A stretch of 64,000 nt of DNA from Gelidibacter algens (GTDB taxonomy: Bacteria; Bacteroidota; Bacteroidia; Flavobacteriales; Flavobacteriaceae): contig NZ_LZRN01000006.1 of the NCBI RefSeq assembly GCF_001678675.1, forward strand, positions 99,412 to 163,411, given 5' to 3'. Made by a program: the position numbers and the translations under genes. Shown in pieces: positions 48,029 to 58,034 of the stretch. Below the pieces are notes generated by a model. The model was not told the origin of the DNA. It saw only the letters and a program-made list of their open reading frames with translations, and did no database searches. The stretch's first letter is position 1; each line of letters begins with the position of its first letter.

Positions 48029-48250
48029 TAGTAAAAAAATTACGGTTTAAATTGCATGTTTCCTGCATACAAAAAAAATTAATTATCAAAACTCTTAATT
48101 ACTAATTACTTAAGTCTGCAGTTTTGACCTAGATGTTTTAATGAACTTCTTCAGAATTTGTTAAAATCGTTTTTTACAGTGCAAAATTTATGGGATTATA
48201 TAGTAACAAACACAGCACTGCGCTAAAAATATCCTTAAAATAAGAAGGTA

Positions 48251-49435
48251 TTAACTCACCAACTCAAAAGCTTGTTTCGCAATCTCCAGTTCCTCGTTGG
48301 TAGGAATGACCAGTATTTTGACCTTGGAGGACGTGGTGTTGATTTCCCGCAGCTCGTTTGATTTCATTTCATTTCTAGTCTTGTCCAATTCAATTCCGAA
48401 GACATTCAAATCTTCACAAACTAGTTTTCTGATATTGCTTGAATTTTCTCCAATTCCCGCAGTAAACACAATTGCATCCAATCCGTTCATTACCGCCACA
48501 TACGCACCAATGTATTTTTTAACACGATAGGCGTTCATGGTTAAGGCGAGGATGCAGTTTCTATCTCCTTTTTCAGCATTGGCTTCAATGTCCCTTAAAT
48601 CCATACGTCCTGTAAGGCCTAACATCCCACTCTCTTTGGTGAGCATAGTGTTCACCTCATCCAATGTGAAGTTCAAATTATTGACCAAATGGAAAATAAT
48701 AGCGTGATCTATGTCGCCGCTTCTCGTTCCCATAATCAAGCCATTGGAAGGTGTAAATCCTAAACTGGTGTCTATACTCCTACCATCCACAACTGCGGCC
48801 ATGCTGCAACCATTTCCCAAATGAATCGTAATGATTTTGGATGCTTGCAATTTTAAATGTGTAATTGCCTTTTCAGAAACATACTGGTGGCTGGTACCGT
48901 GAAATCCATACACCTGAATACCATGGTCTTCATATAGCGTATTGGGAATAGCGTATTTTTTTGCTTTTTCTGGAATAGTTTGATGAAAAGCAGTGTCAAA
49001 AACTGCAATTTGTTTGGCCCGTGCAAAAAATTCTTCAGCAACCAAAATACCCTCAAGATTACCAGGGTTATGCAATGGTGCCAAAGCAGCATATTCTTGA
49101 ATTTTTGTCTTTACCTCCGTTGTGATTAAAGTGGTATTGGAGAATGAATTTCCACCGTGTACTACGCGATGTCCAACCACCTCAATTTCGTCGGTATTGG
49201 CGATAACGCCCTGATCCGCATCAAGCAACACATCCACAATTTTGTGCAAGCCTTGCTTATGGCTCCTTATAACCTCTACCTTTTGAAGGTTGACGTTTTT
49301 TGTTTTATAGTTTAATATGGCATCTTCATGGCCAATACGCTCTACTAGTCCGCTACAGATCAATGTTTCGGAAGGCATATCCATTAACTGAAATTTTATG
49401 GAAGAGCTTCCGGAATTGATTATTAATATCTTCAT
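48251..49435 (-). CDS. ackA: acetate kinase
   Basis: 394 residues. It has the start ILIINSGSSSIKFQLMDMP, HRVVHGG, the catalytic-site region FHGTSHQYVSEKA, HLGNGCSMAAVVDGRSIDTS and the C-terminal FTAGIGENSSNIRK. It interconverts acetate/ATP and acetyl phosphate/ADP. It follows pta by 15 bases, so the two form one operon for acetate overflow or acetate assimilation. Confidence 0.96.
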   Translation of the reverse strand: MKILIINSGSSSIKFQLMDMPSETLICSGLVERIGHEDAILNYKTKNVNLQKVEVIRSHKQGLHKIVDVLLDADQGVIANTDEIEVVGHRVVHGGNSFSNTTLITTEVKTKIQEYAALAPLHNPGNLEGILVAEEFFARAKQIAVFDTAFHQTIPEKAKKYAIPNTLYEDHGIQVYGFHGTSHQYVSEKAITHLKLQASKIITIHLGNGCSMAAVVDGRSIDTSLGFTPSNGLIMGTRSGDIDHAIIFHLVNNLNFTLDEVNTMLTKESGMLGLTGRMDLRDIEANAEKGDRNCILALTMNAYRVKKYIGAYVAVMNGLDAIVFTAGIGENSSNIRKLVCEDLNVFGIELDKTRNEMKSNELREINTTSSKVKILVIPTNEELEIAKQAFELVS

Positions 49436-49450
49436 AGGAATGATTATAAT

Positions 49451-51558
49451 TTAGATGCCTTGTGCCTGAATTGCCGTAACAATTACGGTATTATAAATAT
49501 CGTCTTCGGTGCAGCCGCGACTCAAATCGTTGACCGGTTTATTTAAGCCTTGTATTATCGGTCCGATGGCTAAGGCTTTTGTTTCTCGTTGTACTGCTTT
49601 ATAGGTGTTGTTTCCTGTGTTAAGATCAGGAAAAATGAAGACGTTGGCCTGTCCTGCAACTTCAGAATTTGGAAGCTTTAATTTGCCTACCTTGACGTCA
49701 ACCGCTGCATCATATTGAATAGGCCCTTCCACTTTTAAATCAGGTCTTTTTTCCTTTACAATTTTTGTGGCTTCCCTTACGCGTTCCACATCTTCTCCTA
49801 CCCCTGAAGTACCCGAAGAATAAGATAGCATCGCAATTTTTGGCTCAATGCCAAAAACCAAGCTGGTACCTGCAGATGAAATGGCAATATCTGCCAATTG
49901 CATTGAGGTAGGATTAGGATTGATTGCACAATCGCCATACACAGAAACGCGATCATCCAAACACATAAAAAATACGGAGGAAACAATAGGAGCTTCTGGT
50001 TTGGTTTTTATAAATTGAAGCGCAGGAAGGATGGTGTGCTGTGTGGTATGCACGGCTCCAGAAACCATACCATCAGCATCACCTTTATAAACCATCATGG
50101 TTCCAAAATAGGATACATCTTCCATCAAATCTTTAGCCATCGCAAGATTGACGTTTTTGTGTTTCCGAAGTTCAAACAATGTTTCTGCATAACTTTCAAA
50201 ATACACAGACTCAATAGGATTGATGATGTTGACCTTGTTCAAGTCCAAGCCAATATCCAAAATTGTTACTTTTTCTTCAATTGCAATTCTATCCCCTAGC
50301 AGGGTAATGAAAACCACATCCAAATCAACGAGTCGCTTTGTGGCTCTTAAAATGCGCTCATCCAGTCCCTCGGGTAACACAATATGTTTCTTGTTTGATT
50401 TTGCTTTTTGGAATAAATTGTACTGGAACATTCTAGGTGTAATGCCTTTTGATTTGAAGGTAATGAGACGTTCTACCAAAGCTTCCACATTGACATATTT
50501 TTCAAATTCTTTGATGGAAGTGGTTATCTTTTCAGTGTTTTCAGCATATATCTGCGATTTAATATTCCCAAGGCTATTCGTAACCGAAAATGTTCCTCCG
50601 TTCACCAAAATAATCGGAACAACATCTGAAAGCCCTTCAATGAGTTTGAGAATTGAATCTTCTGGCATGATCCCTCCAGTAAGTACTATACCAGATATGG
50701 ACGGATAGTTGTGTGAAATATTGGCCTGCAGAGCACCTAAAATAATGTCCGCCCTGTCCCCTGGTGTAATGACCAAGGCATTTTCTTTTAAATGAATCAG
50801 ATAATTACGCAGTTGCATTGCTCCCACACTAAAGTTGCCCGCTTGATTGTTAATAAAAGCTTCACCAAAAAGTATCTTTGCGTCTAAGGTGTCTACAATT
50901 TCCTTAATGGACGGGTTTGCCAAACTGTAATTCAACGGAATTGCGTTTACGATCACATCAGACGGCAAGTATTTTTCCAATTCAGAAACTACCAATGTCA
51001 GGTTCTGTGGTTCTATTTTATTGGCGATTACGGACAGAATCTCAACTCCTTTGTCTCTAAAGGAATCAAAAGCCATTTGTAAATTTCCCACAAGTTCATC
51101 CAATGTTTTACCAACTCCGCCTCCAATAATAATAGCAGGCACACCCAAGTTTTTGGCGATCAACACATTAATATCAAACTCCATGATAGAACCTTCGCCA
51201 ATAAAACTGGTACCTTCTACTAAGACAAAATCGAAACGCTCTTCAAGGGCTTTATACTTATCAATGATCCTACCTATGATCTCATCGTCCTTGTCTTCAT
51301 TTTTTTCCGGATAACCTCACTTCGCGTATATGCATAAGCATCTTCAAAAGTGATATCCAAATTGAAATATGTTGACACGGTATTGATATGGTTGTCTATT
51401 TTTCCAGGTTCAAAATTATCAATGATAGGTCTGAAATAACCTACTTTGGCAGCCTTCCCCAATAGGGATTGCATCAATCCTAGAGAAATAATAGACTTAC
51501 CGATGTTGGGTTCGGTGGTGGCAATGTAAATGCCTTTATTGGTTGTTTTTTTTGACAT
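49451..51558 (-). CDS. pta: phosphate acetyltransferase (long form), frameshifted
   Basis: The N-terminal part (from 51558) MSKKTTNKGIYIATTEPNIG opens the BioD-like P-loop domain. After about 85 residues one base is missing in a sense-strand A-run (forward T-run 51300-51306, seven where eight restore the frame). The other frame then continues KNEDKDDEIIGRIIDKYKAL and EGTSFIGEGSIMEFDINVLI, the DRTGG domain, and the catalytic PTA_PTB domain (KSKGITPRMFQYNLFQKAKS, LPEGLDERILRAT, SSAGTSLVFGIEP). The repaired protein has about 702 residues, the length of E. coli-type Pta. No other lesion is visible. Confidence 0.88.
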
Positions 51559-52058
51559 AATGCTCTACTAATGTAGTTGCAGTGGGTTAATTTCCCAGCT
51601 AGTGTGCAACGAATATTTATAAATTCTTTTCAAATCAGACGTCTATTTTTTATCCTGAGAGAGGATCCATCCAGATCAGTGAGATTTTTCAACAAAAATA
51701 GCGATTTCGTTCCGTAAAGCCAAGGCGGGCCCATATGACTTTCGTCATAGTTCATCAGCGCTTTTTTCGAACGTTATGGTCAATTATTTTCAATTTTTAA
51801 GTGACAATGTTTTACGGAATATCTGTTTCTGGTTGCTTCCCCAGTTGACATAAAAATTCAAAAAGTGTCAAATAAAAAACTTTTTTCCATAGTGAAATAC
51901 TAAATAATCATCTTGTAGTCAGTATTTTAAAGTTAAATTCAGTAATTTAACGGGACGTTTTGTGTCCGTTTAAATTATAGGATTTGAGTCTTGAAATCTC
52001 GAATTTATATCTTTTAATAAGACAGAACTATTTTTTAAACCAACCTAATACCAATATT
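51559..52058. other. non-coding gap before the CHAT gene
   Basis: About 500 bases with no coding frame of merit. It contains a small dyad near 51737-51752 (TATGAC/GTCATA) and, nearer the CHAT gene, the dyads at 51932-51968. No tRNA, IS end or CRISPR repeat is seen. Confidence 0.65.
51932..51968 (+). promoter_or_regulatory. overlapping inverted repeats upstream of the CHAT gene (operator candidate)
   Basis: GTTAAATT-CAGT-AATTTAAC (51932-51951) is a perfect 8+8 dyad with a 4-base spacer. It overlaps a second dyad, AACGGGAC...GTCCGTT (51949-51968, one bulged G). They lie 90-127 bases before the ATG at 52059, without a T-tract, so they look like a protein binding site, not a terminator. No regulator is encoded nearby. 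Confidence 0.45.
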
Positions 52059-55000
52059 ATGGAACCGATCAAAAAACTTGTGGTTTATGGCAAAAAAGAA
52101 ACCGACGAAGAAGGCGTTGTTGTTTATAATTTACAAGCCAGCAATAGGGATGTTTCCAATCAACACGAAATAGAATTAGCGGAAAATGACAAGTTGTTGG
52201 AATTGGTTCTTGATGATGGCACAACTTGGATGTGTGATGCCTCAACCATGCATGAGGTTTTTCCGGAGCTCGATCCGGCATTAAAACCTCCCGGTAGCCG
52301 TGATATGCAGCCCGAAATTTTTGTATTGCCTGAATCTGTGGAAGCACCGGCAACAGAACGGGGAATTGTTGGTAAAATTGCGGTAAAGCTTTTAAAAGTA
52401 TTTGCAAAGAAGGCCATTGGCAAAGGTGTGGTAGATCTTTCAAAAAAATTGGAAGACAAACATTTGCAAAATGAAATTGACAGCGCCGTGATCCCTAAAA
52501 ACTTTTTGGCTACGGGTGCAGGGTTGTTCACCGTTGACAAGGATTTTAAATTCGGGACTTTTGACGGAAAACCTTCCAACAATCCGTTTTTTCTTTTTAT
52601 CCATGGCACCAATTCAGATACCTTCGGGGCATTTTGTGATTTAAAGGCTTCCCCAGCTTGGAATACGCTACATCAACTTTTCGGACAAAACGTACTCGCT
52701 TTTCAGCACAGAACGCTTACCGAAAGCCCTTTGCTGAACGTTGTGAAACTTGCCCAAATGCTTCCCGATAATTCTGTCGTGCATATGCTTACCCATTCCA
52801 GGGGCGGCATTGTTGGAGATATTCTCAATAAATACAGTAATAACAATGACGAATCTTCCATCGGGTTTAATAGCGACCACATTGCATTGTTGGAAAAAGA
52901 AGGTGATCGGGAAGAAGACATTGAGAATATAGAGGCGCTCAACAAAATTTTTAAGGATAAAAAAATAACCGTCGCCAAATTTATCAGGGTAGGCTGCCCG
53001 GCTGCAGGAACCAAGCTGGCTTCAAAACGGTTGGACCATATCCTGAACGTATTTTTTAATTTGATAACCCTAGTAGGTGGCGCATTTGGTGATATTTTAA
53101 AAGAACTGCTTTCCGCAGCCGTTGAGAGCAAGGATGATGTTAATGTACTTCCTGGCTTGGAGGCCCAAAGGCCAGAATCGCCCTTTATAAAAATATTAAA
53201 CGACCCATCTCCGGAAACCGCTATTAACGGCAAACCATTAGCTGTAATTTCAGGAAACGGGAGAGTAAGTTTTTCGGGACAGGGGCTTTTTGTAATCCTC
53301 GGAAAGTTGTTCTACTGGCAACGTAATGATTTGGTTGTAAATACAGATTCTATGTATTTGGGTGCAAAGCGCAAGGATAATATCCAATATTTCTTTGATC
53401 AAGGCACTGAAGTCAACCACGTGAAATACTTCGAAAATGATAAAACTAGGGAAGCGATAGAGTTGGTGCTAAAGACAGCGGAAGGTGAACTCATTCCGGG
53501 GTTTAAATGTATAGCACAATATGAAATTCCTGGAAGCGATAGGGCTCTTATAGAATCTGGTGAATTGTACCCTTCCACGTCCCCACCTTCAGGCACAAAA
53601 CCGATTGTGGTGTTGTTGCCCGGAATTATGGGTTCCAATCTCACACAAAAAGACAAGGAAATTTGGCTCCATTATGGCCGTATTCTTACCGGTGGTTTGA
53701 TTAAGCTTGGGTATTCCAATGTGAACAAGGTTGTTGCTGATTCTGTGGTGAAGACCTCGTATTACAAACTTTATAAATGGTTGTCGGGCAAATATGATGT
53801 GGTAGTCTATCCTTTTGACTGGAGAAAACCACTTCCCGAATGTGCGAGTGAATTCAATACAAAAATTAAAAGTTTGCTTAAAGTAGGGCAGCCCATAAAG
53901 ATTATTGGGCATTCCATGGGCGGGCTATTGGCTCGAGATTTTATTCTTAATCACGATAATACCTGGCAAGATTTAAAGGCTTCAAAAGGCTTTAGAATGC
54001 TTTTTCTTGGGTCGCCACTTGGGGGTTCGTTTAGAATTCCTTCAGTGTTATTTGGGGAGGATGCCATCATCAAAAAGTTAAGCAAACTGGATCTCTTCCA
54101 TACTAAAGAAAATTTGCTTAAAATGTTCTCGCAATTTCCTGGTATTTTGGCCTTGTTACCATTATCGACAGACCCCAAAAATGATTTCGCGAAAATGGAA
54201 ACATGGGAAAATATGCGGAAGTATTTTGGAAAATCTGACTGGCCTTTACCCCTTCAATCTGATCTTGACTATTTTAAAAATTACCGGGACAATATATTAA
54301 CTAAAAGAGATGAAATAGATTATTCTAGTATGGTATACATTGCCGGAAAGGATAAAATGACCCCTTGTGGTTATTATCTCGATGAAATTCCTCCAAAAAA
54401 ACAGCTGTATTTCCTATATACCAGTGAAGGTGATCAAAGTGTAACTTGGGAGTCTGGTATTCCCAAACAGCTAATTGAAGCCAATGCCGTTTATTACTCT
54501 CGAGTAACCCACGGCGCCCTGGCCAATGAACCGGATCTTTTTAATGCCATAGATGAAATACTTGTTAGCGGACAAACCAAACTGCTCCGCAATACAAAAC
54601 CTTTATTAAGAGGAGAAGAAAAAATATTCAGGGCAGAACCAGATATCGATTTTGATCTTTCCCAAAGCGGATTGGAAAAAACTATTTTTGGTCTTGGCAA
54701 TGACAATGAACCTGTTGGAAGTCAAATACCAGTTACAGTTACCGTTAGTAATGGCGATTTGCGCTACGCGTCATATCCGATTATGGCAGGGCATTTTTTG
54801 AACGACGGCGTGCTCTATGCAGAAAAGTCCGTAGACAATTACCTTAACGGCAGCCTTACTTCAAAACACAGATTGGGGCTTTATCCTGGCGACATTGGCA
54901 CCAATGCCATATTTGGCAGTGCCAAGGATAGCGACTTTGAAGGCGCCATTATAGTAGGGCTTGGGGAACAGGATCAGCTGACCTCTTTTCAACTTTCAAA

Positions 55001-57536
55001 ATCTGTGGAACAAGGGGTGTTAAACTATCTGCTGAGCATCCGTGGCAAGGATATTCCCAAAAAAGGCATCGGCGTTTCCTCCTTAACAATAGCCTCAGCA
55101 TATGGAGGCCTTACGGTTGCAGGTTCCCTAAAAGCCATTATTGAAGGGGTAAACCGTGCCAATGACAAAGTAAAAATGTTATCCGATGAAGGCTACAGAA
55201 CCGTCCAAAATATCGAAATTATTGAACTTTATGCTGACAGAGCCCTAAACTGTATGTATGCGCTCAACAAAATAGCTAATAAGGAAAATTCAACCTACAA
55301 CATCATTATCGGCAACAAACGAATCAAAAATCTATTGGGTATCCAGAAAAGAACACCATTGGATAATGCAGAGGGTTGGTGGAACAGGATCACCATTAAG
55401 TACAAAGAGGCCAACGAGCAAACTGGTGCTCCATCAAGTATGGTGTTTGGTTCCTCCACTGGCGATTCCAGAGAAGAAGAAAACGAGCTCTACAGCAGTA
55501 CGCCGTTGATAGATTTGTTTATATCGGAAGTTTCGAGCAGCAACCAATGGTCGGCCTGCACTGCAAAAACCCTATTCGAATTATTGATCCCCAATAATTT
55601 AAAAGAGAAATTGAAACGAAAAGGGAATATCTCTTGGATACTCGATGGCAAAACGGCATCCTACCCTTGGGAACTTCTACAAGACAACACGACCAATGCC
55701 AAACCACTTTGTATTAATGCAGGGATGATACGGCAGTTGTCCACCAAAGACTACAGGATAAATATCAAACGTGTTGCCGAAAAAGGGGCACTGGTAATAG
55801 CTGATCCTATATTAGATGGCTTTATTTCTCAATTGCCAGGTGCCAAAGAAGAAGGAATGATGGTCAAGGAGACTTTGGAAAATGTAGGTTACCCTACAAC
55901 ATCTCTCATAGGGACAGGCGCAGAAAGTATTATCAAGAATTTTTTCTGCAATGATTATACAATTATACATTTGGCGGGACACGGAGTTTTTAACCCAAAA
56001 TTTCCAAAAAATTCAGGCATGGTTATCGGGAAGGAGCTATTCCTTACGGTATTTGAGATTCAACAGATGCCTGTGGTACCCGAACTTGTTTTTGTAAATT
56101 GCTGTCATCTTGGGTATAGTAATTCAGAGGATGAACGGTTTTATCGCGAACGCTACAAACTGGCGGCAAACATTGGTACCCAATTAATAAGCATCGGTGT
56201 GAAAGCCGTAATTGCTGCCGGCTGGGCCGTTAATGATGCTGCAGCATTAGACTTTGCCCAAGTTTTTTATAGCAGTATGTTCTCAGGAGATAATTTTGGA
56301 GATGCCGTAAAAAATGCCCGCAATTACATATATGAAAAACATCCTGGCAATAATACGTGGGGAGCCTATCAATGTTATGGAGATCCGTACTTTAAACTGA
56401 AAGGTATCTCGGGAGGAAAAGGTTCTTGGTCGCCAAGTTATATCGTTCCACAGGAAGCCGAGATCGATTTGGATAACCTATTAAATCAATTGCAAATGGC
56501 CACAAGTGCAGATAAGGATCATTTGGCAGAATTGAACACTATAATGAAGGCAGTGGAACGAGATGTTTTTAAAACTCCGCAAATTATAGAGAGAGTAGCC
56601 AAAATTTATCAGGAACTTGCTATGTATCTGGAAGCCACGGAAAACTATGAAGAGCTGCTAAAAATGGAAAATGCAGAGTTCTCCTTCTCTTGTATGGAAA
56701 AATATTGCAACACAAGAGCAAAACTGTACATCAGGGATATTTTCGAAAATGAAAAAACCAAGTCAACTTCCAAAAAAGAGGCCTACACAAAAACAGAACG
56801 TGTAATCAGTGATCTTTCTGTATTACTTTTTGCTGGAGAGACGGCTGAACGTCACAATCTTATGGGAAGCGCGTATAAACGACTAGCCATGTTGGCTCCG
56901 GATTCTAAAAAACGGAGCGATGCTTACAAATCTTCGATTTCCCACTATGAGAGAGCCTATAAGCACGATTTTAATTCAAACAAAATTTATTCTCTTTCCA
57001 ATGCCATTGAGCTCGCTTGCTTGTTGGTCTTCAATGGCGCTATTAAAGATGGCGGTGAGTTTACGGTAGATAAGAAAAAATATAAATTAAGATCTATTTC
57101 AGAAGCGCAACAACTACTTGATGAACATCAAAATAAATTAAAGGAAAAATCTGAGTCCGAAGACCTTAATTATTGGGATTTGATTGCCTTTTTAAATATT
57201 GATCTCTGTCTTCTTTTGATTATTGAAGATGGAAAAATTGAAACAAAGTGGGATGAGGTCATTCAAAATTTCAAAAAAGTTTGGCAAAAGGCTGGCTCTG
57301 TAGCCAAAAAAACGGCAGAGTTGGAGCATCTTGATTTTTTAATCCTATCGCTTAATATAGAGGCTGATTTAGATGGTGAGGGTTATAAGCCGAGCAAAGA
57401 TTTGGAAGCTCGAATCAGCGAATTGAGGACTGCGCTGAGCGGGATGAGGAAAAAATTGAAGTCCCAGACGGCTGTAAAAGAAAAACCAAAAACCACAGCA
57501 GCTAAAACAAAATCAAAACCGAAGCCTAAAAAATAG
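52059..57536 (+). CDS. 1825-aa multidomain protein: two alpha/beta-hydrolase domains, CHAT protease, helical C-terminus
   Basis: I start at ATG 52059 (MEPIKKLVVYGKK). The longer frame from 51984 adds 25 residues without merit. Domains: beta-rich head (1-100); alpha/beta hydrolase 1 (about 175-410) with nucleophile elbow THSRGG (Ser247); alpha/beta hydrolase 2 (about 510-780), LCAT/PGAP1-like, with VVLLPGIMGSNL and GHSMGG (Ser619). Then comes a middle domain (about 890-1030) with IIVGLGEQDQLTSFQLSKSV, perhaps similar to the M17 peptidase N-domain. The CHAT cysteine protease (about 1180-1450) has His1308 in LAGHG and Cys1349 in VFVNCCHLG. A helical, TPR-like tail (1470-1790) ends in a Lys-rich end. 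No signal peptide or helix, so cytoplasmic. CHAT is a caspase-like fold and the pairing suggests a regulated effector. Its cellular role is unknown. Confidence 0.85.
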   Translation: MEPIKKLVVYGKKETDEEGVVVYNLQASNRDVSNQHEIELAENDKLLELVLDDGTTWMCDASTMHEVFPELDPALKPPGSRDMQPEIFVLPESVEAPATERGIVGKIAVKLLKVFAKKAIGKGVVDLSKKLEDKHLQNEIDSAVIPKNFLATGAGLFTVDKDFKFGTFDGKPSNNPFFLFIHGTNSDTFGAFCDLKASPAWNTLHQLFGQNVLAFQHRTLTESPLLNVVKLAQMLPDNSVVHMLTHSRGGIVGDILNKYSNNNDESSIGFNSDHIALLEKEGDREEDIENIEALNKIFKDKKITVAKFIRVGCPAAGTKLASKRLDHILNVFFNLITLVGGAFGDILKELLSAAVESKDDVNVLPGLEAQRPESPFIKILNDPSPETAINGKPLAVISGNGRVSFSGQGLFVILGKLFYWQRNDLVVNTDSMYLGAKRKDNIQYFFDQGTEVNHVKYFENDKTREAIELVLKTAEGELIPGFKCIAQYEIPGSDRALIESGELYPSTSPPSGTKPIVVLLPGIMGSNLTQKDKEIWLHYGRILTGGLIKLGYSNVNKVVADSVVKTSYYKLYKWLSGKYDVVVYPFDWRKPLPECASEFNTKIKSLLKVGQPIKIIGHSMGGLLARDFILNHDNTWQDLKASKGFRMLFLGSPLGGSFRIPSVLFGEDAIIKKLSKLDLFHTKENLLKMFSQFPGILALLPLSTDPKNDFAKMETWENMRKYFGKSDWPLPLQSDLDYFKNYRDNILTKRDEIDYSSMVYIAGKDKMTPCGYYLDEIPPKKQLYFLYTSEGDQSVTWESGIPKQLIEANAVYYSRVTHGALANEPDLFNAIDEILVSGQTKLLRNTKPLLRGEEKIFRAEPDIDFDLSQSGLEKTIFGLGNDNEPVGSQIPVTVTVSNGDLRYASYPIMAGHFLNDGVLYAEKSVDNYLNGSLTSKHRLGLYPGDIGTNAIFGSAKDSDFEGAIIVGLGEQDQLTSFQLSKSVEQGVLNYLLSIRGKDIPKKGIGVSSLTIASAYGGLTVAGSLKAIIEGVNRANDKVKMLSDEGYRTVQNIEIIELYADRALNCMYALNKIANKENSTYNIIIGNKRIKNLLGIQKRTPLDNAEGWWNRITIKYKEANEQTGAPSSMVFGSSTGDSREEENELYSSTPLIDLFISEVSSSNQWSACTAKTLFELLIPNNLKEKLKRKGNISWILDGKTASYPWELLQDNTTNAKPLCINAGMIRQLSTKDYRINIKRVAEKGALVIADPILDGFISQLPGAKEEGMMVKETLENVGYPTTSLIGTGAESIIKNFFCNDYTIIHLAGHGVFNPKFPKNSGMVIGKELFLTVFEIQQMPVVPELVFVNCCHLGYSNSEDERFYRERYKLAANIGTQLISIGVKAVIAAGWAVNDAAALDFAQVFYSSMFSGDNFGDAVKNARNYIYEKHPGNNTWGAYQCYGDPYFKLKGISGGKGSWSPSYIVPQEAEIDLDNLLNQLQMATSADKDHLAELNTIMKAVERDVFKTPQIIERVAKIYQELAMYLEATENYEELLKMENAEFSFSCMEKYCNTRAKLYIRDIFENEKTKSTSKKEAYTKTERVISDLSVLLFAGETAERHNLMGSAYKRLAMLAPDSKKRSDAYKSSISHYERAYKHDFNSNKIYSLSNAIELACLLVFNGAIKDGGEFTVDKKKYKLRSISEAQQLLDEHQNKLKEKSESEDLNYWDLIAFLNIDLCLLLIIEDGKIETKWDEVIQNFKKVWQKAGSVAKKTAELEHLDFLILSLNIEADLDGEGYKPSKDLEARISELRTALSGMRKKLKSQTAVKEKPKTTAAKTKSKPKPKK

Positions 57537-57678
57537 ATGAAATAGATACGTATTTAATAGATAGTTCTAAAAACTCTTAGAGACCGACAACTATACGAGA
57601 ATTCCGGTAGGAAAAGGAACACCCCATTGTACACCTATAGTCGATTTTAAATACTCTGAACTGATAACTTATAAAGTA

Positions 57679-57716
57679 AAAAAAACACTGATAATTATAC
57701 GATTAACAGTGTTTTA
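57679..57716 (-). terminator. intrinsic terminator downstream of the tRNA remnant
   Basis: On the minus strand AAAACACTG ... CAGTGTTTT is a nine-base stem over a 16-base loop and is followed by further Ts (eight Ts in all). It would end a transcript from the tRNA-type promoter at 57853-57917. Confidence 0.75.
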
Positions 57717-57738
57717 GTTTGACAGATTACTAGGTTCG

Positions 57739-57777
57739 TCAGGGTGGCAGGACTAATTAAAAAGTCATAACACCCTG
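57739..57777 (-). pseudogene. tRNA-Pro remnant (acceptor stem and T-arm scrap)
   Basis: On the minus strand: CAGGGTG (acceptor 5'), T, an 18-base AT-rich insert, CCTGC (3' half of a T-arm), CACCCTG (acceptor 3') and discriminator A. The seven acceptor pairs are perfect. The ends match flavobacterial tRNA-Pro (CAGGGTGTAGCG... and ...CCTGCCACCCTGA, from family memory). D-arm, anticodon arm and most of the T-arm are missing. Only the promoter-like leader, the two ends and the terminator survive. Confidence 0.55.
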
Positions 57778-57852
57778 TATATCAAAATTTTAAAACACTA
57801 TTAACTGTAGATGTTCACCTGATTGTACACTAAAGTCAAAAAGAACGATTTA

Positions 57853-57917
57853 AAAACAAATTTTATTTGTCTTAGGTTTTGTAAAGATACAATTTGTATT
57901 AAAAGTTCATAAATAAA
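57853..57917 (-). repeat. tRNA leader/promoter repeat, copy B (orphan)
   Basis: Aligns base for base with 47964-48028 (54 of 65 identical). The -7 element has drifted to TATCTTTA from TATATTTG. It faces the tRNA-Pro remnant at 57739-57777. Confidence 0.7.
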
Positions 57918-58034
57918 AAAAAACATTTAAAGATTTATTTTAGATTTACACAAGATTATATACATAAGTAATTGATAACCATATATTTGGTTTAAAATAT
58001 AATAATTTCGAGTGTCATTTCCTTAGTTGTATAA

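Larger units (their letters stand above)
47929..48250. other. non-coding gap between tRNA-Arg and ackA
   Basis: About 320 bases. The part next to the tRNA is its leader and promoter (see 47964-48028 and 47993-48000). The rest (48029-48250) is AT-rich and holds no visible gene, RNA or dyad that I can support. Confidence 0.7.
57537..58034. other. non-coding gap holding a terminator, tRNA remnant and promoter copy
   Basis: About 500 bases. On the minus strand they hold, in transcription order, a tRNA-type promoter/leader (57853-57917), a 39-nt tRNA-Pro-like remnant (57739-57777) and a terminator (57679-57716). The part directly after the CHAT stop (57537-57675) holds nothing I recognise. Confidence 0.7.

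Noticed and set aside
51984..52058. 25-residue N-terminal extension of the CHAT protein
   Set aside because: Starts at a non-ATG codon and is hydrophobic/irregular. The ATG at 52059 opens the conserved MEPIKKLVVYGKK segment.
52703..53233. 176-aa minus-strand ORF inside the CHAT gene
   Set aside because: Antisense to the first alpha/beta-hydrolase domain; Ser/Leu-rich shadow composition.
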